From positions 1-19,605 of the forward strand of contig CAMPIG010000032.1 of NCBI GenBank assembly GCA_946886255.1: a stretch of 19,605 nt of DNA, read 5' to 3'. The position numbers and the translations under genes were made by a program. Shown piece by piece: positions 8,480-15,220 of this stretch. Numbering within the stretch: the stretch's first letter is position 1; each line of letters starts with the position of its first letter. Origin of the DNA: an uncultured Cellvibrio sp. Lineage in GTDB: Bacteria > Pseudomonadota > Gammaproteobacteria > Pseudomonadales > Cellvibrionaceae. The notes under the pieces were generated by a model that had not been told where the DNA came from, ran no database searches, and saw only the letters and a list, made by a program, of their open reading frames with translations.

Positions 8480-9256
8480 ATGACAGATACAACTTTCAGA
8501 CGTCCCATTGTATGGAAAAGCTGCGCCCGCACTGATGTGGGCGTTGTGCGTGAAGTCAATGAGGATGCCATCTTTGAGAAAGCCGAGATCGGTCTTTGGG
8601 CCGTGGCTGATGGTATGGGCGGTCATCAAGTAGGTGATATAGCCAGCAGCAAAATCGTGACAGCATTGAGTGCGTTGACGGAGCAGGAAAGTCTGAGTAC
8701 CTACATTGATGCGGTCGAAGACTGCCTAATTGACGTCAATGAAAATATGCTGGAATACGCCCAGATCATGTTTGAAGAAGGCACCATGGGCAGCACCCTG
8801 GTCGCCTTGATTATAAAGGGGCGGATCGGAGTTTGCCTATGGGTTGGCGATTCGCGCCTGTATCGTTTTCGCAATCAGCATCTGGTGCAAATTTCCCGCG
8901 ATCACAGCCAACTTGAAGAGATGATTGAGTTAGGTTTGATTTCCCGTGAAGATACAGAAAATCATCCGCAGCGCAACGTAATAACCCGGGCCGTAGGGGT
9001 AGAAACGCCTTTGTATGTGGACATCAATGTATTTACCACTCAGGTCGGCGATACATTTTTGCTATGCAGTGATGGTCTTTATACAGCGGTCAGCGAAGAC
9101 GATATTTATCAGGCAATGTTAGTGCGCGACGTCGAGCAAAGTGTTGATATGCTGGTCAATCAGGCTATTGCCAACGGCGCGCCTGATAATGTCTCCGTCA
9201 TTGTGGTACAAGGCAATCACGGAAAGATTCCCTCGGCGGATGACACTCAAGGATAG
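8480..9256 (+). CDS. pppA: PP2C-family Ser/Thr phosphatase PppA (Stp1 type)
   Basis: PppA reverses the kinase step of the T6SS threonine-phosphorylation pathway and so switches secretion off. The 258-residue cytoplasmic protein is a single PP2C domain with the metal-binding and catalytic signature intact: REVNEDA (Asp29), VADGMGGH (Asp44), GSTLVALI, WVGDSRLYR (Asp124), RDHSQLEEMIELG, NVITRAVG, LLCSDGLY (Asp198) and GAPDNVSVIVV (Asp236). It lacks any membrane segment or extra domain. It lies directly between tagF and the kinase gene, the usual pairing. The N-terminus contains DTTFRRP, loosely like the Thr motifs in TssL and the kinase, but this may be chance. The ribosome site (GCGGA) is weak. 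Confidence 0.95.
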   Translation: MTDTTFRRPIVWKSCARTDVGVVREVNEDAIFEKAEIGLWAVADGMGGHQVGDIASSKIVTALSALTEQESLSTYIDAVEDCLIDVNENMLEYAQIMFEEGTMGSTLVALIIKGRIGVCLWVGDSRLYRFRNQHLVQISRDHSQLEEMIELGLISREDTENHPQRNVITRAVGVETPLYVDINVFTTQVGDTFLLCSDGLYTAVSEDDIYQAMLVRDVEQSVDMLVNQAIANGAPDNVSVIVVQGNHGKIPSADDTQG

Positions 9257-9282
9257 AATGAAGGTAATGTGGTTGAATCAAG

Positions 9283-11949
9283 ATGAATAATCCGGGCGAT
9301 AACGACAAAACGCGCATCAAAGCGCCGGCGAATAATGCTAACGATAGTGAGGACAAAACTCGCTTTGCTCCGCCCAAAAAAAGTCAACCTCAACCGGAGG
9401 ATGGCGGAGATAAAACGCAGATAAAAAACTCGCCAACAACCAACGAAGCGCCCGACAAAACCCGAATTAAATCCGTTGGTGACGGCGTAGATAAAACTCG
9501 TGTAATCCCTAAAAAAAGTATACCGCAAGCGGAAGACCGCCCCGATAAAACCCGTTTTATTCCGCCCAAAAGACCAGCGCAGTCTTCAACGTCCCCGAAG
9601 AAAGATCAGGATGTTACCCGCGTTGCACCTGACACGCTGGTTGAAAACAGCGAGCCTGCCAGTGATTACGGCATCATCAAGAACCGTTTTGTTTTTGAAG
9701 AACTTCTTGGCGCTGGTGGTATGGGAGTGGTTTATAAAGCTAAGGATTTATTAAAGGTTGAAGCACAGGACCGCGATCCTTATGTGGCAATCAAAGTATT
9801 AAGCGATGAGTTTAAGGCGCACCCGGAAGCCTTCATAGCGCTGCAGCGCGAATCGCGCAAAACGCAGCGAATTGCGCATCCCAATATCGTAAACGTACAC
9901 GATTTTGATCGCGATGGTGACACGGTCTTTATGACCATGGAATACCTGGACGGCAAACCATTGGACAAACTGATTAGCCAATATCGGTCTATCGGTTTGC
10001 CAGCGGAAGAAGTATGGAAAATCCTGAATGGCATTTGTTCGGCACTTATTTATGCTCATGGACAAAACATCATTCACTCCGACTTCAAACCCGGCAATAT
10101 TTTTGTTAACACCAAGGGCACACCCAAGGTTTTTGATTTCGGTATTGCGCGTGCGGTAGCCAAAGCCGAACATCGCGAAGACAGCCACGATGATCGCACA
10201 GTATTTGACGCGGGTAATTTGGGCGCATTAACACCGGCCTACGCCAGCCTGGAAATGCTTGAAGGTAAAACGCCGGATGTACGCGATGATATTTATGCGT
10301 TGGGCTGTATTGCCTATGAGTTATTTACCGGGGAACATCCCTACAACCGCGTTCATGCTGACGAGGCAAAACGCCAAAAGCTCAAGCCAAAACGTATTCC
10401 GGGCCTTACTAAACATCAATGGCGGGCCATTGAGCGTGCCTTGGCGTTTGATCGCGAAAACCGCACTGAGTCCGTCGAGGCATTTTGGGAAGAGTTCACA
10501 CGAAAAACGGGGCATATCGGTAAGATTATCTTTGCCATATTGGTACTTCTGGCGATAGCTGGAGCTGCTTATTACCAGTTCAAACCGATTGAGGAAGCGG
10601 GCTTATCGGAAGATCAGGTGCGCAATCAAATTGAGCAGCAACTGCGCCTTGAAATGAAGATGCAATCTGTAACTGAGCTCTATGCAGCTGCATCCTTTAC
10701 CCCAGCTTGGGAGAAGCAGTTGTGGGAAGAAGTACAGGAGCTGCGCCAACTACTCGGCAACGAGGATACATGGTTGGCTGAACAGGAAGCTAATATCTAT
10801 CAGTTATACCTGAAGAATATTGAGCAGGCATTAACGGGCGGCACGCTTGACAATGCACAACTGTGGACCATTAACGCGGCTCGTTATACCGATGATAAAC
10901 AGGCGCTCACTATCCTTGAACAGAGAATTGCCGAAGCATTGGAAGATAACAAACGCCTTGAGGCAGAACGAGAAGAACAACAGGCATTATTAGCGCAGGA
11001 GCAGCAACGCGCAGCTAAACAAGCCCAGGTTATCTCCGAGCGGAAGACGGCGTTTGATGTGGCACTCGAAAACGTCAACAAGCAATTGGCTTGTCGCAGC
11101 AATATCGACATGAAAGATTTTGATATTGCTATTACCAAATTGCGATCTCTTGACACTGGTCGATATGACCGGGAGGAGCCGCGTATTACCCGGACACTTG
11201 CACAGTGTATCGAACGTATCGGTTCATCCTTTCCAGAACGTGGCGAAGCAGCAAAAATACAGGCGATGCGATTATTTAGAGGTAACGCTACGATTGCAGG
11301 AATCAAAATAGTTCCCAAAGATCCCTGTAGCGCCTCGCTGGCAGGTTTGGGGGCGCGTGGCATGGGAACCAGTTGCCGCGATCGGATGGCCGGCGTCAGT
11401 CATGCACCTGCAATGGTGGTTATCCCCGGCAAAGGGAGTATTAAAACGTTTGCTCTCGGTAAATACGAAATAATGGTCGATGAATTCAATGAATTCTGCC
11501 AGACAACAAAAAATTGCCCGACGATTACCAGCACGGATGATAACCTGCCGGCGACTAATTTATCGCTGGCCAATGTCAATGCTTACATCAAGTGGTTGAG
11601 CGATAAATCAGGGCGACGTTATCGTTTACCGACGCTGGCAGAGTGGCAATATGCAGCCAAAGCTGGCAGCGGCCGTGCCGATCCTAATCGAAACTGTAAG
11701 CTTAATTCTCGTGGTATTCAAAAAGGTAATGCTTTGATCAAAGCAACGATCGGGCAACAGAATACCTGGGGTGTGGTAAATTACCTCGGCAATGCGCGTG
11801 AATGGGTGAATGATCGCGGTACTTATCTTGCGGTTGGCGGTTCTTTTGAAACGGCCATGGAAGAGTGTGATTTTAATAGCAGTGTTCTTCACGATGGCCG
11901 CGCAGATGCAATCACCGGATTCAGGATATTGAGAGAAATAGATGGATAA
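9283..11949 (+). CDS. ppkA: PpkA-type Ser/Thr kinase with periplasmic FGE/TagR-like domain
   Basis: This is an 888-residue, probably single-pass membrane kinase, the likely activator of the T6SS. Residues 1-125 are a Lys/Asp/Pro-rich tail with seven Asp-x-Thr motifs at Thr10, 26, 45, 60, 72, 90 and 112. The kinase domain spans about 130-400: glycine loop GAGGMGVVY (143-151), VAIK with Lys171, HSDFKPGN (Asp267, Asn272) and DFG (285-287). The usual HRD is HSD, a non-RD type. A membrane helix follows at 415-431, then a Glu/Gln/Ala-rich, coiled-coil-prone periplasmic stretch to about 600 and a Cys-containing linker. Residues about 709-888 form an FGE/SUMF1-like domain (MVVIPGK, YRLPTLAEWQYAAKAG, LGNAREWVND, GFRILRE). 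P. aeruginosa PpkA ends in a vWA domain and the FGE-like activator TagR is a separate gene. Here the two roles appear fused. The ribosome site is weak; an in-frame stop at 9274 fixes the ATG. Confidence 0.93.
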   Translation: MNNPGDNDKTRIKAPANNANDSEDKTRFAPPKKSQPQPEDGGDKTQIKNSPTTNEAPDKTRIKSVGDGVDKTRVIPKKSIPQAEDRPDKTRFIPPKRPAQSSTSPKKDQDVTRVAPDTLVENSEPASDYGIIKNRFVFEELLGAGGMGVVYKAKDLLKVEAQDRDPYVAIKVLSDEFKAHPEAFIALQRESRKTQRIAHPNIVNVHDFDRDGDTVFMTMEYLDGKPLDKLISQYRSIGLPAEEVWKILNGICSALIYAHGQNIIHSDFKPGNIFVNTKGTPKVFDFGIARAVAKAEHREDSHDDRTVFDAGNLGALTPAYASLEMLEGKTPDVRDDIYALGCIAYELFTGEHPYNRVHADEAKRQKLKPKRIPGLTKHQWRAIERALAFDRENRTESVEAFWEEFTRKTGHIGKIIFAILVLLAIAGAAYYQFKPIEEAGLSEDQVRNQIEQQLRLEMKMQSVTELYAAASFTPAWEKQLWEEVQELRQLLGNEDTWLAEQEANIYQLYLKNIEQALTGGTLDNAQLWTINAARYTDDKQALTILEQRIAEALEDNKRLEAEREEQQALLAQEQQRAAKQAQVISERKTAFDVALENVNKQLACRSNIDMKDFDIAITKLRSLDTGRYDREEPRITRTLAQCIERIGSSFPERGEAAKIQAMRLFRGNATIAGIKIVPKDPCSASLAGLGARGMGTSCRDRMAGVSHAPAMVVIPGKGSIKTFALGKYEIMVDEFNEFCQTTKNCPTITSTDDNLPATNLSLANVNAYIKWLSDKSGRRYRLPTLAEWQYAAKAGSGRADPNRNCKLNSRGIQKGNALIKATIGQQNTWGVVNYLGNAREWVNDRGTYLAVGGSFETAMEECDFNSSVLHDGRADAITGFRILREIDG
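9304..9627 (+). repeat. Seven degenerate D-K-T-R motif repeats in the kinase N-terminus
   Basis: The tail of the kinase repeats a short unit: Asp-Lys-Thr-Arg/Gln, then Ile/Phe/Val, often followed by a basic residue and Pro. The seven units are DKTRIKAP, DKTRFAPP, DKTQIKN, DKTRIKS, DKTRVIP, DKTRFIPP and DVTRVAP. Threonine spacing is 16, 19, 15, 12, 18 and 22 residues. The spacers differ, so protein-level selection on the motif is more likely than recent DNA duplication. Confidence 0.85.
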
Positions 11950-11969
11950 TCACCTTATATCCCATTAGC

Positions 11970-11976
11970 AGGCGGA
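11970..11976 (+). promoter_or_regulatory. Shine-Dalgarno site of the 60-residue ORF
   Basis: AGGCGGA is placed 8 nt before the ATG at 11985, which supports this short frame as a real gene. Confidence 0.55.
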
Positions 11977-11984
11977 AATTCCCT

Positions 11985-12167
11985 ATGCTGGAAACAAAAT
12001 ATGCAGCGGTCATCAAGAATCTGTTTCAGGAATATTACAAACGCAATATTTCTATGGGAGAATACCGCGCCCAGCGCAAACGAATTCTTGATCAAATGGA
12101 TGAAGAATATAACGGCACAAAGAATACCGAGCCAAACGGTAGTCAAGCGGATGATCAAGTGTTTTGA
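11985..12167 (+). CDS. Small SHOCT-like helical protein of unknown function
   Basis: This 60-residue, highly charged protein has no signal peptide or membrane segment, so it should be cytoplasmic. The first 45 residues look like two short helices joined at NISMGEY. The pattern ISMGEYRAQRKRILDQMDEEYNG resembles a SHOCT-type short C-terminal motif (turn, Glu-Tyr/Phe, basic helix, Leu/Ile-Leu). The last 15 residues (TEPNGSQADDQVF) look disordered. It has a good ribosome site and lies 35 nt after the kinase gene and 68 nt before the ExbB-like gene on the same strand. That makes it a candidate adaptor between the two, though no function can be read from the sequence. Confidence 0.75.
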   Translation: MLETKYAAVIKNLFQEYYKRNISMGEYRAQRKRILDQMDEEYNGTKNTEPNGSQADDQVF

Positions 12168-12235
12168 TTAGGATTGTGTGTGCGAGATTCAATATCTAAA
12201 TATTCAGTAGTACAGCGAGAAATAAAGGTAAAAAT

Positions 12236-12853
12236 ATGGAACTGGTAACGTTTTTCCAATCCGGCGGGGCTTTCATGTACCCGATTCTGGTCGTGATGGC
12301 ATTGGGGCTGGCAATAGCGCTGGATCGGTTGTTGTATCTGTCGCGTACAGCAAAGACCACGACAAAGATCTGGAAACAGATTAACCCTATGTTGAAAGCG
12401 AATGATTTCGGCAGGGCGCAACAATCTGTTGCTGACTCCAAAAATCCACTTGCGCGCGTGTTAAGTTATGGCTTCGCGCGCTTCAAGCCCAATGTAAAAC
12501 GTGAGCAGATTGAATCTGCGATGGAAGAAGGTGTAATGGAAGTTATGCCTGAATTGGAAGAGCGGACACATTACCTGGCAACCTTGGCCAATGTCGCGAC
12601 GCTGTTAGGATTGCTGGGCACCATTATTGGTCTGATTCAGGCATTTACCGCTGTGGCGGCGGCTGACCCGGCCGAGAAAGCAGACTTGTTATCGGCCAGT
12701 ATTTCTGTGGCCATGAACACCACAGCGTTCGGATTGATCGTGGCGATTCCCTTGCTGTTATTACACTCCTACCTGGCAACACGTACCAGTAAATTGATTG
12801 ATACCATCGAGATGGCTGCGGTTAAGTGCTCAAACCTGATGGTAGACGAGTAA
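12236..12853 (+). CDS. exbB: ExbB/TolQ/MotA-family proton channel subunit
   Basis: This inner-membrane protein should form the pentameric stator of a proton-motive-force motor together with the two ExbD-like proteins that follow. The 205 residues show three membrane helices at about 14-35, 115-140 and 160-185. Family signatures are LANVATLLGLLGTIIGLIQAF in helix two, ending in the usual Gly-rich T-x-x-GLLGTI-x-G core, and SISVAMNTTAFGLIVAIPLLL in helix three. The cytoplasmic loop includes RVLSYGFARFKPNVKREQIE. AAAGG lies 7 nt before the ATG. The family also includes TolQ and gliding-motor proteins, so the symbol is a family label only. The next gene starts 3 nt after its stop. Confidence 0.92.
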   Translation: MELVTFFQSGGAFMYPILVVMALGLAIALDRLLYLSRTAKTTTKIWKQINPMLKANDFGRAQQSVADSKNPLARVLSYGFARFKPNVKREQIESAMEEGVMEVMPELEERTHYLATLANVATLLGLLGTIIGLIQAFTAVAAADPAEKADLLSASISVAMNTTAFGLIVAIPLLLLHSYLATRTSKLIDTIEMAAVKCSNLMVDE

Positions 12854-12856
12854 CCC

Positions 12857-13396
12857 ATGAAGTTTCCCCGGCGAAAACATCTTCAGGAAGCAGTGGAGCT
12901 AAATATTACTGCGTTCATGAACCTGATGGTTATTCTCGTTCCATTTCTATTGATCACTGCCGTGTTTTCGCGCATGACAGTGCTGGAACTCAATTTGCCC
13001 GCGCTGGATGAAGCGCAGGAAAATGCCCAGGAAGAGCTTAAGTTAGCGCTGCAATTGGTTGTACGAGAATCCAGCTTTGATATTCAGGATGCTAATTTAG
13101 GGCTGATTCGCCGTATTGAGCGTAACCCGGACGCCGAAGACTGGAAAACATTTTCACAGGTGCTGATCGAAATTAAATCACGCTTCCCTGAAGAGCAAAA
13201 TATTACGTTGTTGCTGGAGCCAGGTGTCAGCTATAAAACCATGATAGAAGTGATGGATCATGTTCGTAGTGCCGATGTAGTGCAGTTGGCCAGTCTCGAA
13301 ACCGTTGAACTGTTCCCGGAAATTTCCATTGGCGACGCCCCCGCATTAACTATTGTGGAATCCGAGCAACCGTCCGCACAGGAGGTGCAGCCATGA
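12857..13396 (+). CDS. exbD: ExbD/TolR-family protein, first copy, lacking the membrane Asp
   Basis: This 179-residue protein has a short basic N-terminus, one membrane helix (about 18-38) and a periplasmic domain, the ExbD/TolR layout. Normally the helix begins with a proton-carrying Asp in a context like PL-(V/I/M)-D. Here the aligned stretch reads ITAFMNLMVILVPFLL, with Asn22 where the Asp is expected. The periplasmic part has the usual fold pattern ending in VSYKTMIEVMDHVRSADVVQLA and a short Glu/Gln-rich tail. Its stop overlaps the start of the second exbD-like gene by 4 nt (ATGA), so the two should be made in equal amounts. It could be a structural partner in a mixed ExbD dimer. The family call is firm, the role is inferred. 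Confidence 0.87.
   Translation: MKFPRRKHLQEAVELNITAFMNLMVILVPFLLITAVFSRMTVLELNLPALDEAQENAQEELKLALQLVVRESSFDIQDANLGLIRRIERNPDAEDWKTFSQVLIEIKSRFPEEQNITLLLEPGVSYKTMIEVMDHVRSADVVQLASLETVELFPEISIGDAPALTIVESEQPSAQEVQP
13380..13387 (+). promoter_or_regulatory. Strong Shine-Dalgarno site of the second exbD-like gene
   Basis: AGGAGGTG sits 5 nt before the ATG at 13393, inside the end of the first exbD-like gene. It is among the strongest ribosome sites in the window and supports the overlapping start. Confidence 0.7.
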
Positions 13397-13887
13397 AGAT
13401 GTCACGTCGCGCCCGGCGTATGGAGCGTCATCACAAGAAAGCAAAGACACCGGCACTCAATCTGGTATCCCTGATGGATATCTTTACCATCCTGGTGTTT
13501 TTTCTGCTGGTCAGTTCTTCAAATACCCAACAATTACCCAGCAGCAAAGATTTACGTTTGCCGACATCCAGTTCACAAACGATTCCTGACGAAACACTGG
13601 TGATTGCGGTGACTCAGGAAGATGTTTTAGTAAAAGGCATCAGCGTTGCCAAGGTGGCGGAGGTGTTGGCTGGGTCGGATGAAGTCATACCGGGATTGAA
13701 AGACGAATTGGATTTCCTGGCGGCAGGTTCGAATCCTGCCGGCGCAGGCCAAGGTCGTCGAGTCACCATTATGGGTGACGAAAATATCTCGTATGATCTG
13801 GTTCGAAAAATATTGACTACGTGCCAACAAGCCAATTACACACGCATTGCGTTTGCTGCTGTGCAAAAAGCCAAACCCAAGGCATAG
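13393..13887 (+). CDS. exbD: ExbD/TolR-family protein, second copy, membrane Asp present
   Basis: This 164-residue motor subunit has a basic N-terminus (SRRARRMERHHKKAK), one membrane helix with the expected acidic residue (LVSLMDIFTILVFFLLVSS, Asp29) and a periplasmic domain. The latter ends in VTIMGDENISYDLVRKILTTCQQANYTRIAFAAV, the typical ExbD C-terminal half. It should provide the proton path with the ExbB-like channel encoded at 12236. It overlaps the first exbD-like gene by 4 nt and is followed 44 nt later by the TonB-like gene. The residue difference between the two ExbD-like copies is the main oddity of this unit. Confidence 0.9.
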   Translation: MKMSRRARRMERHHKKAKTPALNLVSLMDIFTILVFFLLVSSSNTQQLPSSKDLRLPTSSSQTIPDETLVIAVTQEDVLVKGISVAKVAEVLAGSDEVIPGLKDELDFLAAGSNPAGAGQGRRVTIMGDENISYDLVRKILTTCQQANYTRIAFAAVQKAKPKA

Positions 13888-13931
13888 ACGTAAAGGTTTG
13901 TTTCAGTGAATAGTAAAAAGATGGACTCGGG

Positions 13932-14900
13932 ATGGCAGCAGTAATTACCTACAAGCGATTAGCACTGGATTGGCAGCCTGCAGACAAAAATACCCAGGGC
14001 TTTAACCGTCTTGCTGCGGTAGTGACGGTGGTAATTGTTGCTCTGGCGATTGGCCTGTCATTTGTGCCCGTGCCGGAAAAAGAACGTCGTGCCCGTGTAG
14101 AAGTCCCGGATCGCATTGCCAAATTTATTGCCCAGCGAGAAAAACCACCTGTTCCAGTCCAACCCCCGCAACCAAAGCCGGAACCCAAACCTCTGCCCAA
14201 AGTTGAACCAAAGCCAACGGTGGAGAGGCAGCGTCCCAGTGAAGTAGAACGCAAGCCGCTGACAGAAACTGAAAAGCAAGCACGCGAAGTAGCAGAGCAG
14301 AGCGGTCTGCTGGCCTTGTCTAACGAATTAAATGATTTGATGGATACTACGGAAGCCAGTGCGCAAGTTGCCGGAAATCTATCCGAAGATTCATCAGGAG
14401 CCGATGCTATTGCTGGTCACGATGCCAATGTCATTACCGCTGGTGTTGCTGCTGGTGGGGGCGGGGTGGATTCAGGACGCTACACCGGTCAAGTGGGCGG
14501 GACCCAATTATCGGCTAGGGAAATCGCTAACGTCAGAAGCGGTTTGTTTACAGAGCATGATGACGAGGCTACAAACACAGCTGGAAAGACGGCCAATACC
14601 CGCTCTGGAAATGGTCGCTCGGAAGAGGATGTCACCATTGTCTTTGACAGAAACAAAGGCAGCCTCTATTCACTTTACGAACGCGAGCGCCGTAAAACCC
14701 CCGGCTTGCAAGGCAAGATTGTTCTCCAGATCACCATCGCGCCGAATGGAGAGGTCACCAACGTCAAGATCGTATCCAGTGAACTGAACAACCCGGCATT
14801 GGAAGCCAGACTTATCAGCCGCATCAAAATGTTTAAATTCGAAGCCCATGATGTAGACCCGGTAACAGTGACTTATCCCATCGAGTTTTTACCCTCATAA
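13932..14900 (+). CDS. TonB-like energy transducer with AgmX/PglI-type C-terminal domain
   Basis: This 322-residue protein has the layout of an energy transducer reaching from the inner membrane across the periplasm. A short cytoplasmic N-terminus precedes a membrane helix at about 27-46. Next come a Pro/Lys/Glu-rich stiff spacer (about 68-110, with PKPEPKPLPKVEPKP), a helical and Gly/Ser/Asp-rich middle, and a TonB/AgmX-like C-terminal domain (about 233-322: IVFDRNKGSLYSLYERERR, GKIVLQITIAPNGEVTNVKI, ALEARLISRIKMFKFE, YPIEFLPS). The pattern closest in memory is the AgmX/PglI C-terminal type found beside paired ExbD genes. The ATG at 13932 is the only start codon after the preceding in-frame stop. 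It completes the ExbB-ExbD-ExbD-TonB set. Its outer-membrane partner is not in the window. Confidence 0.86.
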   Translation: MAAVITYKRLALDWQPADKNTQGFNRLAAVVTVVIVALAIGLSFVPVPEKERRARVEVPDRIAKFIAQREKPPVPVQPPQPKPEPKPLPKVEPKPTVERQRPSEVERKPLTETEKQAREVAEQSGLLALSNELNDLMDTTEASAQVAGNLSEDSSGADAIAGHDANVITAGVAAGGGGVDSGRYTGQVGGTQLSAREIANVRSGLFTEHDDEATNTAGKTANTRSGNGRSEEDVTIVFDRNKGSLYSLYERERRKTPGLQGKIVLQITIAPNGEVTNVKIVSSELNNPALEARLISRIKMFKFEAHDVDPVTVTYPIEFLPS

Positions 14901-15125
14901 ACTGTAGAAAAAAAGGACTTTAATGGTGATTTGGAAGCACATGACTTACGCAAATTGTAGTCGATTTCCTACAGCCAGCCGTGGCGCTAAAGGTTACAGT
15001 ACCGCCCTGCCACCACTCACCGACTCACTGTCAGGAATCTGGCTTTTTGCCGGTGGCAGCCTCCTGAATCCGGGCTTCTATATATAACTTAAAGAGCAAT
15101 TTTTAACGCCATCACATTTACACAA

Positions 15126-15141
15126 TGTGACAGCTGTCATA
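15126..15141 (+). promoter_or_regulatory. CRP/Vfr-like operator
   Basis: TGTGA, six bases (CAGCTG), then TCATA matches the CRP consensus TGTGA-N6-TCACA at nine of ten informative bases. It contains the perfect palindrome TGACAGCTGTCA (15128-15139). A TCACATT arm just upstream also pairs with the AATGTGA arm of the site. It lies about 80 nt before the chosen lipoprotein start. Binding is inferred from the motif only. Confidence 0.45.
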
Positions 15142-15201
15142 CTTCGTATCGCTTGAGGCAAGATGAATAATGCGCCTGCCCAAGCTTTTAAGAAAGCCGT
15201 C

Positions 15202-15209
15202 AAAAGGAG
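15202..15209 (+). promoter_or_regulatory. Shine-Dalgarno site deciding the lipoprotein start
   Basis: AAAAGGAG is 11 nt before the ATG at 15221. This favours that start over the in-frame ATG at 15170, which has no such site and would bury the signal peptide 17 residues deeper. Confidence 0.55.
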
Positions 15210-15220
15210 CAATCATCGTC

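Larger units (their letters stand above)
14901..15220 (+). other. Non-coding leader with inverted repeats between motor and surface genes
   Basis: I find no convincing gene in this 320-nt stretch. It holds several paired elements: TGTAG/CTACA at 14956-14973, TGCCACC (15008-15014) with GGTGGCA (15052-15058), and a CRP-like palindrome near 15126. ACGCAAA (14948-14954) and GCGCTAAAG (14984-14992) faintly recall the conserved blocks of c-di-GMP-I riboswitches, but the spacing is longer than usual. No clear intrinsic terminator follows the TonB-like gene. A promoter for the lipoprotein gene is expected here, but no clear -35/-10 pair was found. Confidence 0.5.

Noticed and set aside
8483..8506. 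DTTFRRP at the PppA N-terminus as another shared Thr docking motif
   Set aside because: The order of residues differs from the D-K-T-R-hydrophobic pattern and only one loose copy exists.
10884..11363. 159-codon minus-strand open frame within the kinase gene
   Set aside because: It is a composition shadow of the coiled-coil part of the kinase, rich in Ser/Cys/Arg with no domain-like pattern.
15170..15220. Upstream ATG for the surface lipoprotein
   Set aside because: It lacks a ribosome site and lengthens the signal peptide to 42 residues before the lipobox Cys; AAAAGGAG at 15202-15209 points to the ATG at 15221.
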